From NCBI GenBank assembly GCA_023213395.1, contig CM041465.1, positions 104,415,741 to 104,479,740 of the forward strand: 64,000 bases of DNA. Reading direction: 5' to 3'. The translations under genes and the position numbers were made by a program. Each line of letters begins with the position of its first letter. Positions within the stretch are counted from its first letter, which is position 1. The DNA comes from Cycas panzhihuaensis. Taxonomy: Eukaryota; Cycadophyta. Below, piece after piece: positions 44,963 through 57,873 of this stretch. The notes beneath the pieces are model-generated. The model was not told the DNA's origin. It worked only from the letters and a program-made list of their open reading frames with translations, and made no database searches.

Positions 44963-46193
44963 TCACGCATAAAACTTCTTGAGAAACTTTCTATTGACTG
45001 CTTTCTCAAATTCCAAGCCGTCCAAGGTGGCAATCCTGTATGCATCGTTATCGAGGCTTTCGAGAATGACGAATGGGCCTACCCATTTGGGCCCAAATTT
45101 GGCCAAGCGATCGTAAAGATACTCCAATTTGAGGACATGGTCCCCAGGGCACAAAGGATGAGCACGAAGATGTTTGTCGTGTGTCCTTTACAAGCGGGCT
45201 TTCGAAGCGAGGTTCGCTTGATAAGCCATTAAGCGCCTCTCATCCAGGGCTTCAAGGTCTAGGAGGCAAGCCTGGTGAATAGACTCCTCGTCAATGAGGC
45301 CTTGAAGGGAAACCTGAAGAGAGGGGATCTCCACTTCCAGCAGGAGTATCGCCTCGGTTCCGTAGACTAACGAGAATGGGGTCATTCTGGTAGCCGTGCG
45401 GATGGAAGTGCGATAAGCCCACAGGGCGGAAGGGAGTTGGACGTGCCAATCTCTTTGAGACTGGGCAACGGTTTTCTTCAAAATGTCGACGAGCGTCTTG
45501 TTGAAAGATTCAACTTACCTGTTCGCTTGGGGGTAATAAGGGGATGACGTCTTATGCGAGATCTTAAATTTCTCGCACAATTCGTCCATTTCCTTATTAC
45601 AGAAGGAAGTTCCATTATCCGTAATTAGGACATCTGGAATTCCGAAACGACAGATAATATGTTGGTAGATGAAGGTGGCTATCGTCTTGCCAGGGGTAGT
45701 GGACAGGGGGATCGCCTCTGCCCATTTAGTGAAGTATTCAGTAGCAGTTAGGATATATTTATGTTGTGCAGAAGATGGCGGTGATATAGCCCAAATGAGG
45801 TCTAAGCCCCATTGAGAAAAGGGCCACGGAGACACGATAGGGTGCAATGCCTTGGAAGGTATGTGAGAGACATTGGCATGCTCCTGACATCGCCGATATC
45901 TAAGGGCACAAGCGTGGGCATCCTTGAACAAGGATTCGCCAAGAATAGCCCATGCGGAGGATCCTTTGGGCCATGGATTGGCCCCCAAAGTGGCCCCCAC
46001 AAATGCCATGGTGGAATTCGCAGAGTATTTGGTCTGTTTCGTCAGGAGTGACGCAGCGAAGCAGGATCCCATCGAAAGATCTCTTGTACAACACTTCATC
46101 CATGAGGAAGTATTGCCTAGCAGTGGCGCGGATATGTGACCTAACCTTGTTGCTGGCTTCGGGGCGATATTCTTGTTGAGTCAGATATCGCAC
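44963..46193 (-). pseudogene. TE5 integrase (broken)
   Basis: It is read from 46193 down. It has HHGICGGHFGGQSMAQRI (zinc region), RYRRCQEHANVSH (one Cys of the pair lost), GLDLIWAISPPSSAQHKY, ITDNGTSFCNKEMDE, PYYPQANR (the Gly-Gln-Val-Glu block is disrupted by a TGG-to-TAG type stop), and the GPF module KWVGPFVILESL. It ends at TGA 44963-44965. A frameshift near 45930 separates the zinc region from the core. Confidence 0.9.
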
Positions 46194-46879
46194 AATGTCA
46201 ACATCGCACTACTACCGCCTACGAGTGGGTGAGGAGAAACATCGTGGATGGTCATAATAGACTCGTCCGGGAAAGAGTCATCAACAGGAACGCCGCTCGC
46301 GTTGGGAATGGCAGCATCGGCTAATTGCTCTGCTACTATCATTCCCTTCTTTGACTTCCTGTTAATAACTTGCAAGTCAAATTCTTGAAGCAGGACGGCC
46401 CAACGACCCGCCCTACCTGTCAAATCCGAACGGGTAAGTAAGTAATGCAAGGGATCAGATTGAACGATCACCTTGGTTGTATTGCCGAGCAAGTAATGCC
46501 TAAACTTCTTGGTCGCATGGACCAAGGAGAGGCATTCCTTTTTGGTGGGGGGATAATTTAATTCAGCGGCAATGAGAGTGCAGCTGATGAAATAAATAGC
46601 CCTCTTGGTTCCTGAATCATCCTCTTGTGCGAGTATTGCGCCCAAGGATTCGTCGGTTGCCGAGGTGTATAGGATGAAGGGCCTATCAAAGTAAGGAGGC
46701 ACCAGCATAGGGGCAGAAACAAGAGCTTCCTTGAGCCCTACAAAGGCCTTTTGGGTCTTGTCTGACCAAACAAAAGGGGCTCCCTTCTTTAATAGGTTCG
46801 TAAGAGGCTTGGCGTTTATGGCGAAATTTGCCAAGAAATGCCTAAGAAAACCAAGCTTGCCTAGAAACGACTTAATTTG
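46194..46879 (-). pseudogene. TE5 ancestral RNase H, catalytic Asp missing
   Basis: It is open for 217 codons (46181-46834). The first block is YTSATDESLGAILA with Ser at the catalytic Asp position; KECLSLVHATKKFRHYLL and VQSDPLHYLL follow; the final Asp position reads VAEQLAD. Because this copy is open, the missing Asp is not a side effect of frame decay. A stop at the RT junction (CAA TGA) precedes it. Confidence 0.88.
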
Positions 46880-47566
46880 TCATTGGGTCCTAGGCAACGG
46901 CATGTCAAGGATTACCTTGACTTTTTCCAGATCAATTTGGATTCCTTGTTGGGACACGAGGAAACCCAAGAGTTTGCCTGAAGTGACGGCAAACACGCAT
47001 TTCAGCGGGTTCAGACTAACATGATACTTGCGGCATCTTCTGAAGATGGCGCATAAGTCAGAGGGATGATGGGTTCTGCTACGTGAAAGGCCCATCATAT
47101 CGTCCATGAAGACCTCCAACGTATTGTTGATGAGGTCATGAAAGATAAAATGCATGGCTCTTTGATAAGTAGCCCCTGCATTCTTAAGACCAAAGGGCAT
47201 TGCCTTGTAGGTAAAGGTACCCCATGGCGTAGTGAAGGCCATCTTATGGTGGTCTTCGGGAGAAATCTGAATCTGGTTGTAGCTGGAGAAGCCGTCCATC
47301 AAGGACATAACTTCGAATCCAGCCGTACAATCGATAATTTGATCTATGAAGGGAAGAGGAAAGTTGTCCTTAGGACAAGCATTGTTTATGTCGCGAAAAT
47401 CGACACAAATACGAATGGTCCCGTTCTTCTTAGCAACGGGAACGATATTCGATACCCACTTATAGTAATTGATGGAAGAAACAAGTCCCGCATCCAGAAG
47501 CTTCTCAACTTCCATCTTAACAGCAGCTGAAAGCTTCGGGTGAAGGGGACACTGCTTCTGACGCAT
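46880..47566 (-). pseudogene. TE5 reverse transcriptase (open stretch of 228 codons)
   Basis: It runs from MRQKQCPLHPKL through YKWVSNIVPVAKKNGTIR (Pro before Lys changed to Tyr), CVDFRDINNACPKDNFPLP, SLMDGFSSYNQI, MPFGLKNAGATYQRAM and the catalytic box FMDD to LPRTQ with a TGA stop. A 2-nt expansion of a C run (about 47613-47618) shifts it out of frame with the upstream linker. It is the best preserved RT here. Confidence 0.93.
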
Positions 47567-49285
47567 GGGGCGAGCGTCAAGAAAGGTGGTAAGGTTATGC
47601 GTGACGATGGAGGGGGGTCAATGCCCTTCATATCCAAGTAGTCCCATGCGAATACATCACGGAATTCCCGGAACAGGAGGGAGTATTCCCTCACTTCATC
47701 AGGAGTACATTCTGCTCCTATCTTGATGACCTTATCCGGGGGAAGGACTATGTCCTGAGTTGCCCCCATGCACATGGCATTCCCCTCCTTGAAATGGAGG
47801 GGGGCAAGATCAACTGGAAGGGAGGAAACGGAAGAAGGGATTGGGTTGGCTAATGTGGACCCAATCGCTAAAACCTTCTGGTGGCCAAGCTTGTGGTGAC
47901 CAGGAGGCAAACTAGGCATGGAACCTGCTAAGTGCTCCAACAAAGCCTCATCGTCTTCGGAGTAGTCCACCCCATGGATGACCTGACTTCGAATGGACGA
48001 GGCGCGGGATAGCGTGGGAGCGATAGGACCAGTATGGCCTGAAAGCTGCCCATCATCCCTAAGAGACTCTGAAGGAGAGTCAAGGAGAGGTCCCTTGTAA
48101 AAAGCAAGAGGGGAACTCTGAACATCGTCACCTATGGGAGGTGATGGGATGGAAGAGCTAGGAACGTGATGATCAACATGCGCAATGTCATGTGACATGT
48201 GAAAATGACCAGGCTCTACAACAAAAGGGGCCCTAGGAGGGAACCTAGGACTAGGAGGATGCCCTGCACTAGTGCGGAGGAACGAAACTAGGTGAGGACG
48301 ATCCTCATCCTCGCTATGGGACCTGTCATCATCAAACATGGCGAGGTACCCATAGCTCTCGACACCAATGGGGGTGAAACGCGTCAAACCAGGAGAAGAA
48401 GATGCGGGATCTTCTTCACGGTAAGAGGAATCAGGGATTCCCATGGAGCAAGCCGAGACATGGTTGGAAGGGCATTTGTTTCCCTTCGTATAGCCATGGC
48501 TTGCCTGGGCAGAAGGCCTAGCTTGTTTAGCGAGCGATCGCTCGCGGGAGATAACTTTCATTTGCCCGTTATAAACAAATTTAAGTTGCCCCCAACGGGT
48601 GGAACACACGGCTCCTATTTGGTCAAGCCATGGTCGACCCAGAAGCAAGTTGTAATCAACGTCAACATCGAGGACAACGATGTCGGATTTACGCCTTGTC
48701 CTCAAGGGTAAGGGGTATCGAGACAGATCCTAAGGGAGTCTTCTCGCTACCGTCATAACCCTAACAACGCCATGGAACAGGTTCCAAGGCGGAGATGCCA
48801 AGCTCTTGCATAACTCGTAAGGGCATGGCATTGACGGAAGAACCATTGTCCACGACAGTTCTTCGCAACGTGCAATCAGGAGTATCTATGGTAATGGTGA
48901 AAGGGAAGTTCCATTGGCATTCCCTTCCACTAGATGCGGGAAGATCTTTGGGATCGAAGGAGATAACGGGTTCGCAGCTTTGGGTTGTTCCAAAGGCATG
49001 AACGGACGCGTCATTCAATCCTAGAGCTTCCAAGATGAGCGCTCGCTGTTCGGGGCAACTTCTCAAGACATCCATGATGGACATCCCAGCAGCCACAGTG
49101 AGAAGCTCTTCGACTATGGAGAAGGGCTTACCCCTCCCTGTGGGTTGGGTAAGGGCTCTCCTAAAGTTGAATCTACCGGGGCGGACAGGAATGCTCTTGG
49201 GAAGTGCAGGAATCTCCAGAGGGACGGCTTCTGGAGGGGGATCGAGTTGCGAGGTAGGCGCGGAGGTGCCTATTGCCTCCTTCAT
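47567..49285 (-). pseudogene. TE5 protease and linker
   Basis: The protease region 48761-49285 is open and carries VVDNGSSVNAMPLRVMQELG. It ends at TAG in the PW-R-C block, shared with TE3. The next open frame (47386-48705) covers VDYNLLLGRPWLDQIGAV and the long acidic linker to the RT. The two parts would join if the TAG were a sense codon, as in TE4 (CAA). Confidence 0.85.
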
Positions 49286-51622
49286 GACTTGAGACTAGGT
49301 CAATGCGTAAAGGGGAGTGGTCTCAAGCATTTTGATCACCTTCTTTCCCTTGTTACGGGACCGCGAAGGTGATGGAGCACGGCGGTCAGGGGAGTGCGAA
49401 GGGGAAGATGGCCTTCTCACACCCTTCCCTCTACCGTGCGAAGGGCGAGAATCGAGGGATCTATCCTGATTCTGATTGTTCCTTTGCTGAACATCACGAA
49501 CACGTTCCCCATGTTTGGGGAATGGGTCTCTATGAACGGGCTGATCGAGGTTAGGCCTCGATGCCTGCCTAGGGGACGAATCACGCGGTGGGGCGTCGCG
49601 TGGGTGCTGTGCCCGGCAACACGAATCGTCATGGAAACACTCCCCGTGGATAGAACACCACCTCTTCTTAAGGGGAGGATCAATCCTCTTTGCTTGAGAA
49701 GGCTGGGTGTTACCCCCTTTGGGAGGTATCGCACGAGAAGCTTGTTGAACTGGTTTATGGGAGGTCGGCGACGAAGGAGGTTGGAGTTTAAGCTCCTTCA
49801 TCATGCGCTCAAATGAGCAAATAGCAGAGGTAAGAGGATCTAGGGTCCTCTCGGTTGGATGAGAGGTGGACCTAGCGGGCTACGAAGGTTTGGTTTCCTT
49901 CGCTGGGGGAGGCGCCTCACGACGTTATGAGGGCTTAGGAGGTTTCTTGAGTCCAGCTTAGATCTCAATGGCCTCCAATGCCAAGCACCTCGTAATCGCA
50001 GAGTCACATGTGGTTGCCCCCATCTTGAGGACTTCCACATGCACTTCAGGGTGAAGTGCATTGACGAAGAGATCTCGCTTCAACTATTCAATCAACGTGG
50101 CCTTAGTAGAGTAAAGAAGATCATGAAAGTGTCGCACAAAGTCACGATTCATCTCGTCGTGACCTTGTTTAAGCGACAAGCGCTTTCATTCCGCTTTCTA
50201 ATGGACGGGCTACGTCAAAATAGTTGACGAACTCATCCACCAATTACTGGAATGAAGAAATCGAATGAGCAGGAAGACGGTAAAACCACTTGAGGGCATC
50301 GCCCTACAAAGATCACAGAAATAGCTTCATCAGAATATGGTCGTAAGCCCAATAATCGATGCATGCCATAGAGAAACTACATACATGCTCGGTTGGGTCT
50401 TGCGACGAAGTTCCATCGAATTTGGAAACTTCAGGAGGGTGAGGCGGCAGGTTAGTCCTTAGCACCTCAACAGATAATGGCGTTGACTATAGTCCATGAA
50501 AGGACGTGTCCTCACTTGGGCTAATGGATCGATGACCGGTAAAGGAATGGATGGGGGTGGTAAACCCATCCCTCCTTGGAGAAACACCCCTTGTTGGAAA
50601 GGGGGTTATGGGTAAACACTCTAGAAGGGAGGTATGCTCCCTTGCGATGATGCAGCAACGGGAGTTGCGCTAGACGATGGGAATAAAGGGTGAGGGACCG
50701 GGTTTTGCCCATATGGGCCACCCGTAGGTGGCGCAACTCCATATGGGTGCAACGGGTCCACCCCATAAATAGGAAGATGGTTTCCCCTAGCTTGCCCCCA
50801 AGGTTGAGACATGTAACCTGGGGGCACGTAAAGGGAAGGACCACCAGCAAAGTTTTGAACGTATGTAAGAGTGGGTCCTACATAGTTAACGGTAGAAGCA
50901 CTAGTAGGACCCCGAGGCCTACTAGGGAACACAAGTACCACACTCGAAGGCGGCGCATGCGTTTGACTTGGAAGCGGCATGCTGACCCCAAGTTCAAGAA
51001 AGGACATGCCACGAACGGGTCCAGAAGAAGTAGGACCACGGCTAGAAGCAGGCGGTACAACACTTGCCCTGGGAGCTGAGGTAGACACGACATAAGATGA
51101 GTGTGCGCGGGCAGAAGCATCAATCGTTATAGAAGGCACAAGGATGGATGAGGAAGAGGCTACATTGTGCAACACTTCTTCAAACCATCTAGGGTGCGGT
51201 TAGCAGCGAGTTGTTTGGAAGTACTCGCTAAGCGCTTCGACTACATCGGCAGGAGGGGTATCCTCGTAGCCATACAAAGTCGACGGGATCTCGAAAGTAG
51301 GGGATCCCTCAGGACGCTCCTCGTAAGGCTCACCAGTGGAGTGGTGAGTCTCGTGAGGGGCCGAATCTTCCGCTGCATGAGCGAAAGGATGAAATTCAGC
51401 AGGGTAAAATTGGTCATCTGGGTAGTAGATGGAATCATCGCCCCCATGGGCAGATTCTGGAATAGATGCAGGGAACTCTTGAGTTCCCGAAGTCATGGTA
51501 TGGTAAGCCCAATCAGACGGGTAACCTTCCATTGATGAATCAGGGTTCGACAACGGAAGGGAACGAGGTGATTGGTCTTCTAACAACGGCGGTAAACCTC
51601 GCAAGCGACGCGAGAAACGTTA
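49286..51622 (-). pseudogene. gag: TE5 gag (broken)
   Basis: The start codon homologous to TE1/TE3 is ATA followed by TAA, so the normal start is lost. The first usable Met is at 51604. It comprises the N-terminal Pro/Ser-rich part (51200-51604 and 50621-51175, different frames), the gag domain around 49990-50440 with several stops, and the C-terminal basic part with zinc knuckle CSIHGECFHDDSCC (49295-49804, open). Confidence 0.88.
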
Positions 51623-51782
51623 TATGCAATGCCTTTATGAGCGTTGTTAGAAGAAACAAAAAGGAAAAGAAGGAAAATGAAGCAAGCACGTTGGGGGTTG
51701 CCCAACTGAAAACACAGAATAAGAAACTACCTAGAGGCAAGAATACCAACGAAAAGGGGAAGCGAATTTAGCTCCCTTCGCG

Positions 51783-51800
51783 CCCCCAAGATGGTCGCCA
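51783..51800 (-). other. TE5 primer binding site
   Basis: On the minus strand TGGCGACCATCTTGGGGG follows the LTR end. The first ten bases match the TE1 PBS and the rest has changed. The right arm of the flanking inverted repeat is absent. Confidence 0.72.
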
Positions 51801-51801
51801 G

Positions 51802-54285
51802 TGAAACGCTTGCTACGGGGCGGTGATCCTACGTCTAGCAAAGAGATATAAGAATGCACTATGCTAACTAAGCTAAGCAGCGAGGACCTCACCTCGTAGG
51901 GCGTCCGTGCGCCAGAGCGCAGATTCGGGACTGCAAGGTGCCTGGTTGCTTCCAGGTAGCCGTGCAAAACAAGGCCTTCCTACCCTTCGAATGGCCGGGA
52001 AGGAGAGGGAATGCCTTGCACGTTGCATCTTCTCAAGGCAATGAGAAGGCAATGAAGGGAAAGGCAACTAACTAATGTGCAAGCAAATGTGGTAAAGGTG
52101 CGACGGAGGGGCGGCTCAGATACGATGTAAATGGGCTATCTATGCTATGCTATATAAAGCAAGAAATAATGCAAGAAGATGAATGCTTTCCCTTTTTCCT
52201 TTATGTACTTTTACAATTTCCTAACTACTCAGGCAAATGCATGAAAAGGAAATAGCATAAAAGGGGATACACAGGAAGCAAGAGGAATACCTGGATCCGG
52301 CACCGGAATGGAGGTGCAGCTTGTCTCTCTAGGTCCCGCTCCTTCTTTCTCCGTTCTCCGTGCATGCGACGCCGATCGGCGGTAGTTGTCGGAGGCGATG
52401 GAAGAGACGTTCACTTACCTCCCCTTAAGCATGCAAAACCAAATAAAGCGGAAGAAACGGAAAAAATCTTGAAACTAAAGAAAGAGAGGCACTACGTGGG
52501 GAACTAACCTGCAACGGGCTCGTCCCACGTATCACTCCGCCAATGCGCGATCTTGCAAACAAGTAAGAAGGACACCTTCCTCTCAGGAGAGAGGCCACAA
52601 GATATACCAAGAAATATATATATATATATAAACTGAAATCAATTGAAACTAAGATCTGAGCTAAGCATAGGAATATAACCGAACGAAATAACAGTATACA
52701 AGAAACACCCTCACTACCATGTACCATGAAAACACTCGAAATGGGATGGAGTATAGCCCCAGGATGGCTAACTCACCCACGGGAGACCTCCACGGAACTC
52801 AGGAAGGAAACACTAGTTGGCAACGGGGTAGTGACGGGTGTCTATACCAATCAGAATGCTCTAACCAAATCTCCTAAACTCCCTTAGCCTGTTCCCTAAG
52901 AAAGCACGAATGGCAAAGGGAAAGAGGACAAGGGACGAAACCCTTGGGGAGAAGGACAGCAATGGGGGATGGAACCCCTCCTACCTCCCTCAAGTCCTCG
53001 TATGTACACCTTTACACCGGCTAACTAAGGAAAGGGTGAAAGAGATAGCTTAGGGAAAATGGAGGGGCTCTAAAGAAACACCGGGAAGGTACCTCTAATC
53101 TAGAGCAACACTATAAGGAGAACTGTAGCTAGCCAGAATCACATTCATTTAAAAGAAATAAAACAGAAAAAAGAAATGAATTACTTTGCAAGTAAAAATA
53201 AGAAGTACCTTGTATAGGGAAGATTAAGCATGCACTTTGCCACTTGGAACAGTAGCAATAAACAACATATAAGGATTGGTTATAAGTAGTTCTTGCAAGA
53301 GTATGGATGAAGGAAACTCCTTGCAAGTTAGGAGCCTTAGAAGTTGGCTCTTGAAGCAGCTTTTTGGGTGAAGGAGTCCCTTAAATCTTTGAGCACCTGC
53401 AAAGAAGAATGGAGCTTGTTGTGGAGAGCAGTAGGGGGCAAGAATGGCCCCAGAATCTAGTCAGGTAGCCCACTTCACCTTTGTCCAGTTGCTGTGTATG
53501 TCTCTGTGTGTTTTCCTTGTGTCAAAGTTAGAAATTCTCCTTAGAAGTTTAAAAAATGGCCAAAGGATCTGAAAAAATAGGGAGCAAAATCCCCTTTATC
53601 CCCCCTATTCACAGCAGGTGAACGTTGGGGATGTCAAGGTGACTCGAATCAATCAATGCCACGTAGTAGTTTCGTGAAAAAAATGGAAACTGTCGCGTGG
53701 TTCTCTTTTTTTAAATTTCAAACAGTCGTACCGCGGCAAACTTTGTGGTACCGCTGCAAACTCTGTGGTACCATTAAGTTTACAGCAGTATCAGCCTGGA
53801 ATCAAAAAAAGAGAAAAAAAAGCAGAAATATCAGGTTTTGAGGTAAAAACAAAGGCTAAACATGAATTAGACCAGCTGAGGGAATGCCCAGGCAGTGGGC
53901 AAGTACCCAAAACAATGCAAAGAGTCCTAACTAAGGATTAAATCAGACTTAGGAAGGACTATAACATAAGCAACATGTCGTAACGAGGGCAAAAAGGACT
54001 GATGGAAACATCCCGGGAGACCGTGGAGACACCGTGGGTGGCTGTGCGCCATACGGCATGTAGCATTCACTGAAGAATGCCCCCGCTGTGAGTCGTCATA
54101 GGCTGATGGTGTGCCGTAGGCACATGCATTATGAGCAAGTAGAAAAGTAATGCATGCAGGTAGGCATATGTCAAGCAACCTACTCTAAATAACCTCAATC
54201 AAGCATGGACAAGAAAAGTAAGAAAATATACCTGAACAAACCTGCGTCGATGTGTCTTGAGTCCACTCCCAGTAGCTGGGAAACA
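51802..54285 (-). repeat. TE5 5' LTR (2484 bp)
   Basis: It pairs with 37825-40328. It keeps three clean palindromic GGTACC/AAACTTT units (53728-53790), a TATA-like GATAAA (minus strand, 53595-53600) and the exon-like block near 52509-52551. Confidence 0.95.
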
Positions 54286-54780
54286 CCAGGCTTCCCAAGC
54301 TACTCCTTCTAAGGGTGGCAACACCCAGTCCTCTCAAGTGAGGAAACCTGATTCCTCCCTTGAGAAGAAGTGGTGCTCCATCTATGGGGAGTGCTTCCAT
54401 GATGGTTTGCGGTGTCAGGCCCAACATCCTAAGGCTGCCCCGCAATGCGACTCTTCCCCCAAATGGGCATCTAAGCCCAACCTAGACCAGCTCGTTCATA
54501 GAGATCCCTTTCCCAAACATGGGGAATGTGATCACAACCCTCAACAAAAGAACAACTAAAATCGAGGAAGGTCTCCAAACCCTCACCCTTTACAAGCTAA
54601 AGTGAAGGGTATGAGGAATTCATCCTCTTCCTCGGGTTCCTCTAACTGACATACCCCTTCACCTTCACAATCCTAGAATAAGGGAAAGAAGTTCATTCAG
54701 TTGCTTGAGACTACCCTATTGTATGCTTTAACTCGTTCTCAAGTGATCAAAGAGGCGAATGGTGCCTCTTCAACTACATC
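54286..54780 (+). pseudogene. gag: TE4 gag C-terminus
   Basis: The basic linker ATPSKGGNTQSSQVRKPDSS is followed by the zinc knuckle CSIYGECFHDGLRC (first His changed to Tyr), then HRDPFPKHGECDHNPQQKNN. It is open from 54257 to 54559, then TAA (CAN to TAA). Confidence 0.88.
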
Positions 54781-56544
54781 TCACCTAGATCTACTTTTGG
54801 AAACTTCTCTTTCGGAAGTCCCTACACTCCCTGAGACCATTCCCGTATATCTCAATCATTACGAATTTTGAAGGGCTCTTCCCCAACCCACCACAAAGGG
54901 GAAGCCTTTCTCTGTCATTGATGAGCTTCATATCGTGGCTGCCAGAATGTCCATAATAGATGTCTTTAAGAGCTACCCTGAATAACACATGTTATTCTTG
55001 GAGGCCTTAGGATTAGGTGATATACCCGTTCGTGCCTTGGGTGCCACCCTAAGTCCTGAGCCTATCATCTCCTTTGATCTTAAGGATCTTCCTCTGCTAG
55101 CAAAAGGGAGTGCTAATGACACTTCCTTTTCACTATTACCATTGATACTCCCAATTGTACTTTACAGAGAACCGTTGTTAACAAGGGTTCTTCCGTTAAG
55201 GGCATGCCCTTACATGTTTTGCAAAAGCTTAGTATATTAGCTTTAGAGATGGTTCTGTGGCAGTGTCAAAGCTATGATGGTAGAGAAAAGACACCCTTGG
55301 GATTGGTGTCTATCCCTCTTACTCTCAAGGACAAGACTATCCTTACTGATATTATAGTCCTCGACATCAATATCGACTATAATCTTTTGTTAGGACACCC
55401 ATGGATCGACCAGATGGGAGCCGTGTGCTCGTCCTATTAGGGACAACTTAAATCCATCCATGAAGGGAAAATGAAAGTCATCTCTCGAGAGCTTCCTCCT
55501 ACTAAACAACCACGTCAATCCCATCAAGTGGATCATGGCCAAGCAAAGGGTGATAAAGGCCTTTCTACCCATACCTCCGCTTGTTCTATTGACATCCTTG
55601 ACTCATCTCCTTTAGAAGAAGACCCTTCATCACCTTCTTCCAACCTCACGTGTTTTGTCCCTATTGGTATCGGAAGCTATGGGTGCCTTACCATATTTAG
55701 TGACGATGAGTCTGATGGCAAGGATGAGGATCTCCCTCACTCTATCTCCCTTCTAGGCATGAGTAGGGGGTACCTCCTTCATTCTAGATCTTAATCTGGA
55801 ACCTCTACAGTCGAAGAAACTAATTCTTCTTTTGTGTCTTATGTCATCACCCCTGTTGATCAGGTGCTCCTTGAGTCCTCCCCTTCATTGCCACCCATAG
55901 GTAACGAAGTCAGGGAGCCTCCTATTACCCCTTTTAGGGGACCTTTTCTTGACTCTTCTAGAGAGTCCTTTGAGTATGTCGAGTAGTGTGACGACCACCA
56001 TCATCCCAATACCTCTACTTCCCCTCTCCCTTCATCTTCTTGAAGTGTGGTCATCCATGGGGTACATTACTTTGAGAATGATGAAGCCCTGCTTGAGCCC
56101 TAAGCGGGCTTCGTGCCCAACCTTCCTTCTGGTCACCATAGGCTTGGCTACCAGAAGGTCCTGGCTATTGGGTCTTCCCTCACTGGCCCAATTCTATCTC
56201 CTATTTCGCCCCTTCCTGTTGACCGAGCCTCCCTTTACTTTGAGGAGGAGAATGCCATGTGCATAGGGGCAAGCCAGGACATAATCCTTGCCCCAAGAAA
56301 AGTCATTAAGGTCAGAGCAAAATGTTCTCCTAACGAAGTGAAGGAGTATACCCTTATGTTCTAGGAGTTTCGAGATGTTTTTACATGGGACTATTCTGAT
56401 ATGAAGGGAATTGACCCTTCAATTGTTACCCACAACCTTACCACTATTCCTAGCACTCACCCAGTGCGTAAGAAGCAACACCATTTTCATCCTAAGCTCA
56501 CAGCTGCTATTAAAATAGATATTGAGAAACTCCTAAACATATGA
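54781..56544 (+). pseudogene. TE4 protease and linker (active site lost)
   Basis: The active-site block reads VVNKGSSVKGMPL (about 55174-55212) instead of VVDNGSSVNAMPL, so the catalytic Asp is Asn and cleavage would be abolished. The distal block IDYNLLLGHPWIDQMGAV is intact (about 55373-55430). At the position where TE3 and TE5 have TAG, TE4 reads CAA, which shows the ancestral codon was Gln. The acidic linker to RT is present with several stops. Confidence 0.83.
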
Positions 56545-57140
56545 TTGATCACTTCCATCAACTACCCTAAGTGGGTGTCTAACATTGTTCCCATTGCTAA
56601 AAAGAATGGGATAATTCGGATATGTATTGATTTCCATAACATCAATAATGCATGTCCTAAGGACAATTTCCCACTTCCTTTCATTGATCAAATTATTGAC
56701 CGAACTGCTAGTTTCGAAGTCATGTCCTTAATGGATGGCTTTTCTGGCTATAACCAAATTTAAATCTCTCCTGAAGATCATCATAAGATGGCCTTCACCA
56801 CTCTGTGGGGTATTTTTACCTATAAGGCGATGCATTTCATATTAAAGAATGCAGGCGACACTTATCAAAGGGCAATACAGTTTATTTTCTATGACCTTAT
56901 CAACAAATCTTTGGAGGTATTCATGGATGATATGATGGGTCTCTCACACATTAGAGCCCATCATCCTTCTAATTTACGGGTCATCCTCACATGATACTGC
57001 AAATACCATGAGTCTCAACCCTCTTAAATGCATGTTTACCATGATAGCTGGCAAACTCCTCAGTTTCCTTGTGTCAAAGCAAGGGATCCAAATTGACCCT
57101 GATAAAGTCAAGGCCATCGTTGACATGCCACCTCCTAAAA
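56545..57140 (+). pseudogene. TE4 reverse transcriptase (broken)
   Basis: Blocks YPKWVSNIVPIAKKNGIIR, CIDFHNINNACPKDNFPLP and SLMDGFSGYNQI are followed by TAA at 56761, then KAMHFILKNAGDTYQRAI and the catalytic box FMDD at 56920-56931. TGA at about 56992 and TAG at the RT/RNase H junction follow. Confidence 0.92.
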
Positions 57141-57873
57141 CCCAACGATAGATTAAGTCATTTTTAGGTAGGCTTGGATTCCTTAGGTGTTTCTTGGCAA
57201 ACTTTGCCATAAACGCCAAACCTCTCACTAACTTGTTAAAGAAGGGAGCCCTATTTATTTGGTCTTCTAAGGCCTAATAAGCCTTTGAAGAACTTAAGGA
57301 AGCCCTCACTTCCACCCCGATATTGGTGCCTCCTCTCTTTGATAGGCCATTCATCCTTTATACCTCAACTACCGATGAGCCCTTGGGTGCCATGTTAGCC
57401 TAAGAGGATGATTCAGGAACTGAGATGGCCATCTACTTCATCAGTTACACTCTCATGGCTACTGAACTCAACTACTCCCCTGCCAAGAAGGAGTGTCTCT
57501 CCTTAGTACACGCAACCAAGAATTTCAAATACTACTTGCTTGCGAATACTACTCGGGTGATCGTTCAACCTGATCCCCTACATTATTTACTCACCTAACC
57601 CAATCTGATAGGTAGGAATTACAGGTGGGCCATCCTCCTTCAGGAGTTTGACCTCTAAATCGTCAATAGGAAGTCAAAGAAGAGAGCTCACTACCACTCC
57701 CATCCCAAACCCTTTGGATGTTCTTGTTGATGATTCTATCCCTAACGAGCCCACCCTAGCTATTCAAGACTCCCCTCCTCATCCGCTTGCTGATAGTGAG
57801 TGGTATAGGGACATTGTTCAATACCTCGTTTAGAAGTAATACCACCTTGAAGCTAGTAACAAAGTTAGGTCTC
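57141..57873 (+). pseudogene. TE4 RNase H and start of integrase
   Basis: The RNase H first block YTSTTDEPLGAMLA again has Ser at the catalytic Asp position. KECLSLVHATKNFKYYLL and VQPDPLHYLL (second Asp block altered, SDP to PDP) follow. The integrase linker LVDDSIPNEPTLAIQDSPPHPLADSEWYRDIVQYL leads to SNKVRS, where TE6 is inserted. Confidence 0.86.

Larger units (their letters stand above)
37825..54285 (-). mobile_element. TE5: complete nested Tat-like element (16.5 kb), inverted
   Basis: Full layout on the minus strand: 5' LTR 51802-54285, PBS, gag-pol 44963-51622, PMD gene on the plus strand (41806-44254), aRNH 40689-41111, polypurine tract, 3' LTR 37825-40328. It is flanked by a perfect CCAGG duplication. 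Removing it rejoins TE4 gag in register (NKLVHQ... with ASQATPSKGGNTQ). It is closest to TE1 in LTR and coding sequence. Confidence 0.97.
54286..57873 (+). mobile_element. TE4 right part: gag end to integrase start
   Basis: It resumes with the duplicated CCAGG and continues gag, protease, RT, RNase H and the beginning of integrase (NKVRS), then stops at TE6. The 5 bp before TE6 are GTCTC, the expected left target duplication of TE6. Confidence 0.93.
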
